From SbD1 sp039679945 (GTDB lineage: Bacteria > Desulfobacterota > Syntrophobacteria > Syntrophobacterales > Syntrophobacteraceae), in NCBI GenBank assembly GCA_039679945.1, contig JBDKTY010000079.1, positions 1 through 64,000 on the forward strand: DNA of 64,000 bases. The letters run 5' to 3'. This document shows positions 28,205-37,981 of this stretch, piece by piece; positions within the stretch are counted from its first letter, which is position 1; each line of letters starts with the position of its first letter. The notes below the pieces were generated by a model that saw only the letters and a program-made list of their open reading frames with translations, was not told the origin of the DNA and did no database searches. A program made the position numbers and the translations under genes.

Positions 28205-28709
28205 TCGATCCCCTCCACAAAGCAGTGATGGATTATTAACTACTACCCTCTGCCAGGATACTAATTTTTCTAACTGGTGAACTAATCTTTAGTGGGATTT
28301 ACGACTCAACACACGTTTGCAAATAATACCAAATCTTGAATGCCCATCGGAGACTTACTTACTTTAACAAACTCTGCTATGAAGCTCAGTAATCTTGCAT
28401 CGATGGATATGCAATATTAATGCACAATAGCGGCATTAAGGCTATTCACGCCATCTAGATATAACACAAGAGATGTAATATGCAATATTCTTATTTTTGT
28501 ACTGCTGTTGTGAAGATCACTTGTGTGCAACCACAGCGGCAATTTAGAGACGCAGAATGTAATAGAACTCGACATGCAATGTTATTGAACCGGCTGTAAA
28601 TCCAGGCCATGATTAGATATCGACATATCCTAGCGAACGTAAAGTAATCCGACAGCTATCGGCGTCCTCAGGTCATGAGCGAACATCCGTTTTCTGGAGA
28701 GATGATGCG
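28205..28709. other. AT-rich intergenic region
   Basis: About 500 bases with lower G+C than the surroundings and several ATGCAATATT-like repeats near 28410 and 28480. No gene seen. It leads into two family A elements. Confidence 0.4.
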
Positions 28710-28836
28710 TTATACGGAGTTGCGTTCAAGATGAGTCTATCCCTAAATTGAAGATGCCGTTCAGAATTGACCCGTTCTACCCTTCGATACCTCAGGGCGA
28801 ACGGGGGTATATCCTCTTGAAAGCAAATTAGTATTA
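28710..28836. repeat. Family A MITE-like element, copy 1 of a tandem pair
   Basis: Starts TTATACGGAGTTGCGTTC and ends CAAATTAGTATTA; the ends are imperfect inverted repeats around GTTCAAGA/TCTTGAA. The core holds CCCGTTC...CAGGGCGAACGGGGG, a conserved hairpin. Nearly identical to the copy 25 bp downstream. Confidence 0.7.
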
Positions 28837-28860
28837 CTTCGTATATTTGAAAGCCCTAAG

Positions 28861-28984
28861 TGATACGGAGTTGCGTTCAAGATGAGTCTATCCCTAAATT
28901 GAAGATGCCGTCCAGAATTGACCCGTTCTACCCTTCGATCAGGGCGAACGGGGGTATATCCTCTTGAAAGCAAATTAGTATGAG
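28861..28984. repeat. Family A MITE-like element, copy 2 of a tandem pair
   Basis: Same orientation and over 95% identical by eye to the copy at 28710, differing by a 4-base loss inside the loop of the core hairpin (CGATACCTCAGGG versus CGATCAGGG) and one T/C change. The near identity points to recent duplication or gene conversion. Confidence 0.7.
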
Positions 28985-29013
28985 TGATCCTTGACCAAGA
29001 AGCTGACCACCAT

Positions 29014-32000
29014 CTAATTCACAGGCGGTTCGCTTGCGGATGCGGCCTGGGGTTCCAGGGACAGCTTCGCGGAGACCCCTTCATCACCCGATAATGGTTC
29101 GGGAGCGGCGGCCTGCACGCGGTTATTCTGGAGCTGACCGGCGCCCTGGAGTTCATTGCTTATTGCCTGGCCGCGCTGGGTGGCAAGCTCCAGCAGGTCG
29201 GTTTCGGGCAGCGACCCGGTTTCGATGAGCCGAAAATATAGCTCCCCGGCCAAAAGCTCCGATTTCTCGGGACTCCTCATTCCCGGCACTATCTTATGGA
29301 CCTTCACGGCGGATACCGCCCTGGTCAGGAAACCGCGTTTTTTGTTCTTCCCGCGCTCCCTGGCCTCGGCGCTACCTTCGCGTGGGGCGATTTCGCCTTT
29401 CTCGACTGCCCGGGTAAGCTCGTCCAAGGCCTTCTCCCCCGACCGATCCGAGTACAACTTCTCCAAGATATGCAGGACCTTTGAATCGCCAAGGTCAAGC
29501 GGCGCCGGATCGGTGCCCGGAGGAGTCTGAATGCCGAGCTTTCCGGCAACGTGGCGGCGAAGATTCATCTCTTTCAGTTCGCTTCCGTCCACTTCGGGGC
29601 TGAAACGGCCCTGCACGACCACCATAAGCTGAGATTTGCTCTTCAAGCCATCCGCGACCTTCTTCAGCTTCTCTTTTTCCGGCGGCATCAGTTCCGCCTT
29701 TCCCGGGTCAAATTGAACCAAGTCGAATTTCTGTTCGCCGCCGCCGAACAGTCCGGCCAATGCCCTGAAGGGAGCGGTGACGGTCTTGGTCAGAAGAGCC
29801 GTTATCGCCTTCCACACCAGGGGACCTATGCTGAATTGCGGGTCATTGAGATCCCCGCTCACGGGGAGTCCGAGATCGATCCGCCCATTGGAATCGGAAA
29901 GCAGAGCAATGGCCAAATCCAGCGGCAGGTTGGTTGCATGGGGGCTCTCCACGCGCTCCCCGAGTACCAGGTTGTCGACTATGATTTTATTGTCGCCCGC
30001 CAGCTTATTGTCCTTGATCGTATACTTGAGATCGGTGGAGAGTTTGCCGGATTTTATTTTTCTACCGGCGAACTTGCCCGAATAGGGTGTCATACTCGCC
30101 ATTTCCACGTTGCGGAAAACTATATTGAGTTCGGTGGAGCGTTTGTAATCACTCAGGTCCAGGGTGCCTTCGGCTTTTGCCGATCCATAACGGTCGACAC
30201 CACCGGCCAGTTGTATTTTGGACAACCCGCCCTTTTCCGATGAAAGATTCGTGATCGTGCCCTTGAGGTCGTGTATCCGCGTCATGAACTTGGGGAAAAG
30301 GGTAAGATCGGCAAAAACTATATTCCCCTCCTCGACACGGACTGTATCGATCTTAAAGGGAAATGCATCCCCGCCTTTCGCCTGCTGCGTCCGTGCCTGG
30401 CCCGGCTTCCTCACACGCTGTCCGGAAGATGCCCCGGATGTTCCCGGGCGTGGCTTACCGGCAGGTTGTTCCTTTACGATCTTTGTGAGATTAACAGTCC
30501 CGTCCTCGGCAATTATCAGTTCGCCGAGAGGCTTCGATAATCTGACCTCCTCCACCCGAAGGCTGTTTGGCTCCAGGGCCATTTTCAATTTCGAGAACCG
30601 CATGGAGCCCCAACCCAGGTAGGTCTCCTTCGATCCGGGCTGAGTGAGGTTAAGCCTGTCCACGCTCAGCATTCCCTCGTATGTGAGTTTTGCCCCCGAC
30701 TTTGGGATGCCGTACCGGAAAACACCCTCCGTCGATACGGCCGCGGACTGCGGGGTGAGGGTTATATGGGGCGCGAGGTACGGCGCCAGCGGGGTAAGGA
30801 CCAGGTCACCCACACTGACCTTGACCTCGGCCGAAGGCGTCAGGGGATCTATTTTACCCTGGAACGACATTTTCCCGCCCTGCTCCACTCCGAGACTCAT
30901 CTCAAACGGCATCGCGGACTTGCCGTCGATATCGGTGACTTTGGCATTCAGTCCCTTGATACTGTACAGGGGTTTTTGCGAAACACTGTAGTCGGAGATG
31001 GCCGAACGGAAATCTTTCAACTCGAAAGCCTTCACGAGGAACTTCCAATCTCCCCCGGGGGCTGACCTGGTTTCGGCAACCGCTGTAATTTTGGCATCGG
31101 GTTGTTTACCCGCGAAGATCCTCTCCAGGTTGAGCCTTCCATCCTGTTCAAGGCCCGCATCGAGATGAACCGTGTTCAACTGTACCCGGGAGACAGTTAC
31201 TCTGCGTTGCGCCAAGTCCAGCCCGCAGTCCTCGAATATCAGCCGCTGGGCATCGAACACCGGGCTTGAGCCTTGTTTGTCCCTCAGCTGCAGGCCCGCC
31301 AGTTCCACATGGGTTTCACCGATCTGAGCCTGGAGACTTTCTCCTGCCTCGATTTGGGCTTTTGCCTTGATCGAGATGCCGGAAATATCCGCCGACAGAG
31401 GCGCAGATGCCCGTTTGCTCTCCAGCCGCAAACCCGCCAGTTCCGAGCTGATTTCACTGAGCTGGGCTCGAAAATTTGGGCCTGTTTCAATATTGGCATT
31501 TACCTTTATCGAGATGCCTGCGATCCGCGCTGACAATGGCGCGGATGCCTGTTTGCTCTCCAGCCGGAGGTCCGCCAGTTCCGAGTGGAGTTCAGCGAGT
31601 TGAACCCGGGAATTCGGACCTGTCTCGATTCTGACTTTTGAACTGATCGAAAAGCTTGCAATGTCCGCGGACGAAGGCGCGGCGGGTGTAAGATTCTCGA
31701 CTCCGAGTGCAATATTCTTGATTCCCACCGAGTCGATGTCCACTTTCCAGGCGCCATCCGTGGTTTGAACCCGAGGCCCTTCGGCGGCCGCCGGGATGAC
31801 TGCCTGCTCCTTTGGCTCCTGTCCCGGATTTCGAACTATCCGCTCTACATTCATGCGCCCGGTATCGTCGATGTGCAGCCGCACCTTGCCGCCATCCAGC
31901 AGTATCTTTCCGATGGAAACGCTCCTGGATGTCAGATCGAACTTCGCGGACTCGACGTCGAGCTTATTGACTTCGAGAAAGAATTCCTCGGTCCCCGCGA

Positions 32001-32859
32001 GCCTGAGGGAGAATCCCGCGAGATCCATCCGCGAATTTTCCAATGATAACCGCAAAGAGGGATCACTCGAATCGATAATATAATCCGTGCTGAAGTTAAA
32101 CGTCCCCGTGGGGGCATCCAGGTTTAAAGTATCGCGTAAAAATCCCCAGGCGGTTTTTGCCTGTATCCCCGAACAGGCAAGTGTGCCTTTGGATCGAAAT
32201 GGAATCAGGCTGATCTCCCCCCGCCATTGCACGGATTCCCCTTCTGAAGTCTTGGCCGAGAGCGAATACGTGCCATTCTTGTCTCGAATCGTGGAGAGGG
32301 ATTTCAAATCAAGGGAGATATCCGAGATCGCCACGGCGACAGGCGGGCTTTGCCGCTGGTCCGTGATAGTGATCCGCCCGTTTGTTACGGCAAAACTCTC
32401 CAGAATCATCCTGACCGGGTCAGACGGGGGGGATTTCGCAGCATCCACGACAGGCTTTTCTGACGGCTCGGGAACTAACCTGGCGAAATTCAGGGCGCCA
32501 TCCCGGCCGATTACGGCATGCACGTTCGGGTTTTCCAGGGATAGTTCCCCGAACTTCACCGTCTTCTCGAACAGACCGTCGAGCCTGAGACGAAAAAAGA
32601 GCCTCCCGAAGTCGGCAAGAAGCGCGTCGTCCGGTCCCTTCAAGCTGAATTCCCGTGCTTCGAGAGTCAGCAGAAAGGGGTTGATCTTCACTTCGCCAAT
32701 TTCCGCGCGGGAGTTGAGATGCGCCTGGCTGAATCTGGGCAGATACCATCGAAGCGCGATGGGGGCGACCAGAAATCCCAATAGTGTGTACAGGAGCAGG
32801 AGGCCGGCGGGGATCAGGAAATACCTGCCGAAAAAGAAACGCTGCACGGTTTGCTTCAT
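29014..32859 (-). CDS. DUF748 (AsmA-like) giant envelope protein
   Basis: 1281 residues. One N-terminal membrane helix (FLIPAGLLLLYTLLGFLVAP) anchors a long periplasmic protein of DUF748 type: repeated beta-rich blocks such as FGELSLENPNVHAVIGRDGA and LNFARLVPE, and MTPYSGKFAGRKIKSGKLST near residue 930. This superfamily (AsmA, TamB, YhdP) is linked to lipid movement and outer-membrane biogenesis. Residues about 400-523 hold three near-identical 43-residue repeats (RIETGPN..Q...ELA.LRLESK.ASAPLSA.I.GISIK). Near residue 1048 begins an OmpA-like segment (VQFDPGKAELMPPEKEKL). It is a single gene. Confidence 0.85.
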   Translation of the reverse strand: MKQTVQRFFFGRYFLIPAGLLLLYTLLGFLVAPIALRWYLPRFSQAHLNSRAEIGEVKINPFLLTLEAREFSLKGPDDALLADFGRLFFRLRLDGLFEKTVKFGELSLENPNVHAVIGRDGALNFARLVPEPSEKPVVDAAKSPPSDPVRMILESFAVTNGRITITDQRQSPPVAVAISDISLDLKSLSTIRDKNGTYSLSAKTSEGESVQWRGEISLIPFRSKGTLACSGIQAKTAWGFLRDTLNLDAPTGTFNFSTDYIIDSSDPSLRLSLENSRMDLAGFSLRLAGTEEFFLEVNKLDVESAKFDLTSRSVSIGKILLDGGKVRLHIDDTGRMNVERIVRNPGQEPKEQAVIPAAAEGPRVQTTDGAWKVDIDSVGIKNIALGVENLTPAAPSSADIASFSISSKVRIETGPNSRVQLAELHSELADLRLESKQASAPLSARIAGISIKVNANIETGPNFRAQLSEISSELAGLRLESKRASAPLSADISGISIKAKAQIEAGESLQAQIGETHVELAGLQLRDKQGSSPVFDAQRLIFEDCGLDLAQRRVTVSRVQLNTVHLDAGLEQDGRLNLERIFAGKQPDAKITAVAETRSAPGGDWKFLVKAFELKDFRSAISDYSVSQKPLYSIKGLNAKVTDIDGKSAMPFEMSLGVEQGGKMSFQGKIDPLTPSAEVKVSVGDLVLTPLAPYLAPHITLTPQSAAVSTEGVFRYGIPKSGAKLTYEGMLSVDRLNLTQPGSKETYLGWGSMRFSKLKMALEPNSLRVEEVRLSKPLGELIIAEDGTVNLTKIVKEQPAGKPRPGTSGASSGQRVRKPGQARTQQAKGGDAFPFKIDTVRVEEGNIVFADLTLFPKFMTRIHDLKGTITNLSSEKGGLSKIQLAGGVDRYGSAKAEGTLDLSDYKRSTELNIVFRNVEMASMTPYSGKFAGRKIKSGKLSTDLKYTIKDNKLAGDNKIIVDNLVLGERVESPHATNLPLDLAIALLSDSNGRIDLGLPVSGDLNDPQFSIGPLVWKAITALLTKTVTAPFRALAGLFGGGEQKFDLVQFDPGKAELMPPEKEKLKKVADGLKSKSQLMVVVQGRFSPEVDGSELKEMNLRRHVAGKLGIQTPPGTDPAPLDLGDSKVLHILEKLYSDRSGEKALDELTRAVEKGEIAPREGSAEARERGKNKKRGFLTRAVSAVKVHKIVPGMRSPEKSELLAGELYFRLIETGSLPETDLLELATQRGQAISNELQGAGQLQNNRVQAAAPEPLSGDEGVSAKLSLEPQAASASEPPVN

Positions 32860-33317
32860 ATTATGAATCCTGTGTTGCCTGCGCTTCGGTTCAATTGCCG
32901 GGAGATAAATGACTGTTAATTAAGCATGGATCTAGCTGCTCATCAACGGATGAATGGACAGGGTCGCAAAACGGACACAAGCTTTTCCGATTCCGTCAGC
33001 CCTGCATGGGCCAGGGGTTGGTACTGATTACTGCTGCTATCGGGTTGCGCTCGGGATGACGTTTCCTCAAGCGCAGAAAAGCGAATAGTCCCAGGTGCAC
33101 GAGGTTTCTTTACCCGCGCCATGCCAGGCGAACGCACGGGACACACTCCCCCGGGCGCGAACAGTCGGGCGAAATGGCTTCTCGCGCACAACTTCGTACG
33201 AATACTCCGCTGTCCACATTACATGGAGAGCAGGCCGTAACCGGACCTCCCGGCCGAGGACCCATTCTTTCCAGCCCGCGGCCGGATCGGACCGCCGTGG
33301 AAGATTCTTTTCGCGGG
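32860..33317. other. Intergenic, no gene seen
   Basis: 458 bases between two leftward genes. A short AT-rich stretch near 32910-32930 (TGACTGTTAATTAAGCATGG) could belong to the promoter of the DUF748 gene. Nothing else recognised. Confidence 0.4.
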
Positions 33318-34079
33318 TTACGTGCTCGGAGTTTCAGACAAGCCTGAAGCTCCGCTCACCGGCGCGTCGGTCGCAACCTTGGCGGCGGGTTCGGACGCCA
33401 GGGCCGGATAGATAATTCCGGCGAGGGCGGCCCCGATGATGGGGGCTACCCAGAAAAGCCATAACTGGGCGATCGCCCAACCCCCTACAAACAAGGCGGG
33501 TCCCGTGCTGCGCGCCGGATTGACCGAAAGATTCGTGACCGGAATGCCTATGAGATGAATCAGGGTCAGCCCCAGGCCGATCGCGATAGGTGCAAATCCT
33601 TGTGGAGCGCGGCTGTCGGTTGAACCAAGTATTATCATGAGGAACATGAAGGTCAAGACCACTTCCGCAACGAGGGCCGAACGGAGTGGGTAGCCGCCGG
33701 GAGAGTGCTCGCCATAGCCGTTGGATGCGAAGCCGGCACTCAGGTCAAAACCGGTCTGCCCGCTTGCAATCAGGTAGAGAACACCTGCCGCGGCGACTCC
33801 TCCGCAAACCTGCGCAATAATATAGGGGATCAAATCGGAGGCGGGAAAACGCTTTCCGACGCACAGTCCGACCGATACGGCGGGATTGAGATGGCAACCG
33901 GAAATATGGCCGATTGCGTAAGCCATTGTTAAAACCGTCAGGCCGAATGCAAAAGCAACCCCCAACAATCCTATCCCGACCTTGGGGAATGCTGCGGCCA
34001 GGACGGCACTCCCACAACCGCCGAAAACGAGCCAGAAGGTACCGATAAACTCCGCTGATGCACGTTTCCCGATGGACAT
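33318..34079 (-). CDS. aqpZ: Aquaporin (MIP family)
   Basis: 253 residues with six membrane helices and both pore motifs, HLNPAVSVG and SVNPARSTGPAL. Helix 1 reads SAEFIGTFWLVFGGCGSAVL and loop features follow AqpZ. In AqpZ the residue two before the second NPA Arg region is a small one and the pore is water-selective; the sequence supports a water channel rather than a glycerol facilitator. I chose ATG 34079, preceded by GAGGAG, over the in-frame start at 34217 that would add an uncharged extra 46 residues. The C-terminal 25 residues are Ala/Pro-rich and dispensable-looking. Confidence 0.9.
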   Translation of the reverse strand: MSIGKRASAEFIGTFWLVFGGCGSAVLAAAFPKVGIGLLGVAFAFGLTVLTMAYAIGHISGCHLNPAVSVGLCVGKRFPASDLIPYIIAQVCGGVAAAGVLYLIASGQTGFDLSAGFASNGYGEHSPGGYPLRSALVAEVVLTFMFLMIILGSTDSRAPQGFAPIAIGLGLTLIHLIGIPVTNLSVNPARSTGPALFVGGWAIAQLWLFWVAPIIGAALAGIIYPALASEPAAKVATDAPVSGASGLSETPST

Positions 34080-34512
34080 TGCGTACTCCTCTCCAGCAGG
34101 ATGCACCGAGTCGACACTCTCGCCCGGAGAAGCCCCAGGAGTCTCCGGCACACCCCGTCTCATGAGTAATTTCGGCTCGTCCCTAAATGGAGAGAGCCAA
34201 ACAGCCCGGGAGAGCACAGCTCATTCTCAAGCCGTTCTCTCCGACCATCGTGTTACCTCTTTTGTGCGATGCAGAAATGCTTCAGCCCTGATCAGCAACA
34301 GCTCGTTAAGCGCGGAGGGCACTATGTCCGCCCTTGTCGGCTCGTGGCAAATTAGAATTAACCTTGATTATAACCTACTCTAGAATGCAGTTATTATCAA
34401 GCACTAGTTTCAAAGAGGGAAGTCCAAGCAGATTGAAAAGACTCTCTGAAGCTTGACATCCCACGCCAACTCCGGCTCGAAATAGCACTCGTCCGGCCAT
34501 TGCTCATCCTAA

Positions 34513-34696
34513 TCCGCATTATTCATGACTTTCTGAGAAGAAGCGTAAAAAGCCGTGTATAGACCATGTGTTAGCTGTATTTTCCACCTCGGCTTCGACC
34601 GACAGTGTGTTATCGGCTTAAAATCGCTTCAAGCCCTGAGCGTCGCATCCTTATTGGGCTTTACGGGCGCGGACTGCGATTCATGAATAATGCGGG
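34513..34696. mobile_element. Family B MITE, copy 1 (184 bp)
   Basis: Terminal inverted repeats of 16 bp: TCCGCATTATTCATGA at the left, TCATGAATAATGCGGG at the right (15 pairs match). CTAA flanks it on both sides (34509-34512 and 34697-34700), consistent with a 4-bp target duplication. A second copy of exactly the same length lies at 41707. No coding capacity. The size, ends and duplication are those of a miniature transposable element. Confidence 0.8.
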
Positions 34697-34811
34697 CTAA
34701 AGACTGTCTTTCGCATATTCGTATCATCTTTCGTGCTTCTAAAATTGCGTTCGGCGAATAAGTCTGCTATCCTCCTGGAATCCCACGACATTCCGCCTTG
34801 AGGAGAACAAA

Positions 34812-35291
34812 ATGCGACTCTGTAAGACCGCGATATTAATGGTTTTAGTAGTTTGGATAGCAGGCTGTTCTCATTTCGTTCATGAGTACACCGCCGATGA
34901 CGGCTCGAACCAGAATACGGCCAGTTTGACATTCACAACGGAAAATATAAACAAATCCAGGCCATACTTACTGATGGATTACAGCCTGCAACTGGACATC
35001 TACAGGAACAATCCCAAACTCGAAAAACCCGCCCTTCTGGCGACTGTTAAACTGACAGATGATAAGAAGGCAAAGACGATCCCAATACCCGCCGGGGAAG
35101 ACTTAAAGTGCAATATCAAATACTCGTCATATGTCCTGGGTGTAGTATCCTGGTGCGAGACTTCAATATCTTTATTGCCCGTGCAGAATAAATCATATAC
35201 TCTTAGATACGAACACGAAGGAACGAAGTGTCGAGCCTCGATATCAGACTCTGAAAAAAATGCGGCAGCCCCTCAAACACAGCGCAAGTAG
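34812..35291 (+). CDS. Small lipoprotein, function unknown
   Basis: 159 residues. Signal peptide with lipobox (WIAGCSH), then a beta-rich domain with two Cys (DLKCNIKYSSYVLGVVSWCE) and a charged C-terminus ending PQTQRK. GAGGAG precedes the ATG. Lower G+C than its neighbours. No family recognised. Confidence 0.7.
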   Translation: MRLCKTAILMVLVVWIAGCSHFVHEYTADDGSNQNTASLTFTTENINKSRPYLLMDYSLQLDIYRNNPKLEKPALLATVKLTDDKKAKTIPIPAGEDLKCNIKYSSYVLGVVSWCETSISLLPVQNKSYTLRYEHEGTKCRASISDSEKNAAAPQTQRK

Positions 35292-35385
35292 CAGAACTCT
35301 CAAAAATTATCCAGCCGGGGCCAGGACAGCCCGGATGCTTCCGCGCATACCGCCAGGAACGGTGTTCTCTTGCACAACAGGGTCT

Positions 35386-35704
35386 CATAATAATTCGCGT
35401 TCAAGATGATACATCCCCCGTTCGCCCTGAGCGGGAGTAAGCCCCGCATTCGCGTGGCAAGGCGCAGCCAGGAATCTGTGTCCACTCGATTCCGGCCCGC
35501 TCTACCCTTCGACACGCTCCGGGCGAACGGGGGGAAGTTCCTGTATCGGATTGGCGCGACCCGGATCTCCACAGGCTATGTAAGCCTTCGATATTGCTCA
35601 CTCTCAAAAGCTGTTTCTCGAGAGCTACCGAAGGGTGGAACGGGCCAATTTTTATCGGCATCTTCACTCCCGGGACAGATTCATCTTGGACGCAATTCCG
35701 TCTC
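35386..35704. repeat. Composite of inverted family A element pieces
   Basis: The left part (AATTCGCGTTCAAGATGATACATCCCCCG) is the family A right end in reverse orientation. The right part (CCGAAGGGTGGAACGGGCC ... ATCTTGGACGCAATTCCG, 35625-35704) is the left end in reverse. Between them lie a second REP-like hairpin core (CCCTTCGACACGCTCCGGG) and unrelated DNA. It looks like an element split by insertion or two nested elements. Confidence 0.5.
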
Positions 35705-35958
35705 ACCCACGAGTCAGCCGGGAATGTAGAAGTTTTGGCATGGTAAAACTTGTGATACACTCATATACACAGAAAATTCCCAATCGATGAGTTGAGTTCG
35801 GGAGACATGCACGGTCTGGCGATTTACCCCATAACGCCACATTGAGTGAGTTGATCGGATTCACTTCAGCGCCCGGTCGTTCAACCTGAATTGAGACGAC
35901 AGCCTGGTCCGGTTCCGATCCGGCAATGTCCCCCCGGCGCCGAGGGAAGGGATAGAGA

Positions 35959-36552
35959 ATGACCTGGAAAAAAGACATAAACACGGTTCTGTTCTGGGGC
36001 TGCATCACCCTGCTGCTCGGCGCGTCGCTTTTTTACGGCTACAACGCCGAGAGCATGCGGCGCGACATCTCAAGAAGCGAAGGCAAAGTCGACAGCGGCG
36101 GCATCGTTTCCCTGGTGAATGTCATTGACGGCGACACGGTAAGAGCTGCCCAGGAAGGGCAGCAGCCCGCCTCCATCCGTATCCTCGGCATCAAGGCTTT
36201 CGAGGCGAACATCGCAAAGGACATCGTTGCGTCTTACGGCCAGGCGGCGGTCGATACGCTGCAGCGGCTCATGGCAAATAAACCCGTGCGCGTGCTGCTC
36301 CATTCCACCCCCAAGGACCGGTATGGAAGGTATATCGCGACGCTCTACGTCGACGATCAGGACGTCGGACTTCACCTGGTCAGGGAGGGATTGGCGATGG
36401 TCTATACTGTCTATCCGTTTCCGGAGATGTCCTTTTACCTGCGCGAGCAGGAACTGGCCAAGGCCGGACGGCGCGGCCTCTGGGCCAACGCTGAGGTAGC
36501 CTCGCGAGCCCTGGCCCTCATTCAGGAATGGCGGGGGCGTTCACAACAATGA
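35959..36552 (+). CDS. Membrane-anchored staphylococcal-nuclease-like protein
   Basis: 197 residues. One N-terminal membrane helix (NTVLFWGCITLLLGASLFYG) anchors an SNase domain: VIDGDTVRA, RILGIKAFEAN, KDRYGRYIATLYVDDQDVG and HLVREGLAMVY. Most calcium-site and catalytic positions (Asp in GDT, Arg in DRYGR) appear, although the Arg-Glu pair of the classic RxxGxDAPE is altered to ILGIKAFE. It would act on nucleic acids outside the cytoplasm or bind them. Its stop overlaps the start of the K+ channel gene (ATGA), so the two are translationally coupled. Confidence 0.82.
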   Translation: MTWKKDINTVLFWGCITLLLGASLFYGYNAESMRRDISRSEGKVDSGGIVSLVNVIDGDTVRAAQEGQQPASIRILGIKAFEANIAKDIVASYGQAAVDTLQRLMANKPVRVLLHSTPKDRYGRYIATLYVDDQDVGLHLVREGLAMVYTVYPFPEMSFYLREQELAKAGRRGLWANAEVASRALALIQEWRGRSQQ

Positions 36553-37589
36553 TCCAAATCATCCAGTACTATTTCCAACATATCTTCAAGAACCCTCCGG
36601 TCCCCATGCGCATCATCATATTGTTGGGAGCGGTCCTGATCTATGGAACGACGGGATTCGTATACTTCGAGCTTTCGGAGAATCCGGAATTGAGGTGGTC
36701 CGACGGGCTGTGGTACACGGTAGTCACCATGACCACCGTCGGTTACGGAGATTTCTTCCCCAAAACGACGGGCGGGCGTTTTCTTGTCGGATGGCCGGTG
36801 ATGGCCTTCGGCATCGGACTTCTCGGCTACGCGCTGTCTGTCATCGCGGCGACCCTCATCACGTCAAAGAGCAAGGAAATAAGGGGCATGTCCTCATTTG
36901 AGCTGAAGAACCACCTGATTGTCTTTAATTTTCCAGGCCTTGGCAAGGTTGCACGCATCCTCGACGAGCTTTTCCTTGACCCGGCATTCGGCAGATCCAT
37001 TCCCATCGTGCTCGCTGATGAGTTCCTCGATGAACTCCCGCAGGAATTGCAGAAGCGGGGAGTTCATTATGTACGGGGAAATCCCGTCCGGGATGAGACC
37101 CTCTCGCGGGCCGGCATCGATCACGCCCGCCATGCCGTAATCCTGTGCCGCAATCCGGGAGACCCGGCATCGGACAATCTCAATGTTGCCATCGCACTCG
37201 CCATTGAAGGGCGTAACCGCAAGGCGAATACGGTAGTGGAATGCGTGGACCCCGCCTCGGAAGAACTGCTCAGAAAGGCCGGCTGCGACAGGATCGTCTG
37301 TACATCCCGCTTCGATGCCCATTTCCTTAGTCAGGAACTCCTTAACCCCGGCGTACAGGAAGTCATCGATGACCTTTTGAGCGCCCGTGACGGACAGCAG
37401 ATTTATTTCACCAAGGTGAGCAGGGACGCGAATTTCGAGGAACTCGTGAGGATCTGCCGGGAAAAGCGGCACCTCGCGATCGGAATCAGTTCGTCCGCGG
37501 GGACCCGGCTCAACATTTCCGAATCAACCGTGGTCAGGAAGGGAGAGTCGCTTGTTACCATAGGCCCGACCCGCCTTCCCGGGCTTTAG
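36549..37589 (+). CDS. Two-helix potassium channel with RCK domain
   Basis: 346 residues. Two membrane helices flank a pore loop with the K+ selectivity filter MTTVGYGDFFPKT. The cytoplasmic part is an RCK/TrkA-N regulatory domain (NHLIVFNFPGLGKVARILDE; the Gly-rich loop GxGxxG is reduced to FPGLGK) followed by a TrkA-C-like segment (NFEELVRICREKRHLAIGIS). It should gate K+ flux in response to nucleotide or ion binding. The start is set at 36549 by the ATGA overlap with the nuclease gene; a longer frame starts at 36528. Confidence 0.88.
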   Translation: MIQIIQYYFQHIFKNPPVPMRIIILLGAVLIYGTTGFVYFELSENPELRWSDGLWYTVVTMTTVGYGDFFPKTTGGRFLVGWPVMAFGIGLLGYALSVIAATLITSKSKEIRGMSSFELKNHLIVFNFPGLGKVARILDELFLDPAFGRSIPIVLADEFLDELPQELQKRGVHYVRGNPVRDETLSRAGIDHARHAVILCRNPGDPASDNLNVAIALAIEGRNRKANTVVECVDPASEELLRKAGCDRIVCTSRFDAHFLSQELLNPGVQEVIDDLLSARDGQQIYFTKVSRDANFEELVRICREKRHLAIGISSSAGTRLNISESTVVRKGESLVTIGPTRLPGL

Positions 37590-37617
37590 CCCGCCCATGC
37601 GCGGTTCCATGCCGGAT

Positions 37618-37745
37618 TGCGATCAAGATGGTATCGAAAGATGCTTTCCGACAACGCGGGGAGCTACGCCCCCCTGCACCCCCTTCGCCGCTACGCGGCT
37701 CGTTATGGCGCCGCGGCGGCGCCTCGCGAAGGCGGGGCGGTTGCG
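37618..37745. repeat. Family C element, copy
   Basis: Starts TTGCGATCAAGATGGTATCG and continues with GAGCTACGCCCCCCTGC and the palindrome-rich CGCCGCTACGCGGC and GGCGCCGCGGCGGCGCC. Matches, in reverse orientation, the element at 62352-62476. It sits just after the K+ channel gene. Confidence 0.5.
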
Positions 37746-37981
37746 GCGAAAACCTGAGCGAGTTCATACGGAACGGGCCGCCGGAATCGTCGGGATGCAC
37801 ATCGGCGCTGCTTTATTATTAGAGCAAAGGGCACTGGACTATTCATTCCAGATTGGCCATATAATCGAAAAAATCCCCGGTCCGGCGATAGCTTGCGGGC
37901 TTGCGGCAACCTTCATGCCCGACGCGCTCTTCGCGGATATGTTTACTACCTGACAAGCACAAGACAAACGAGAACCTGACT

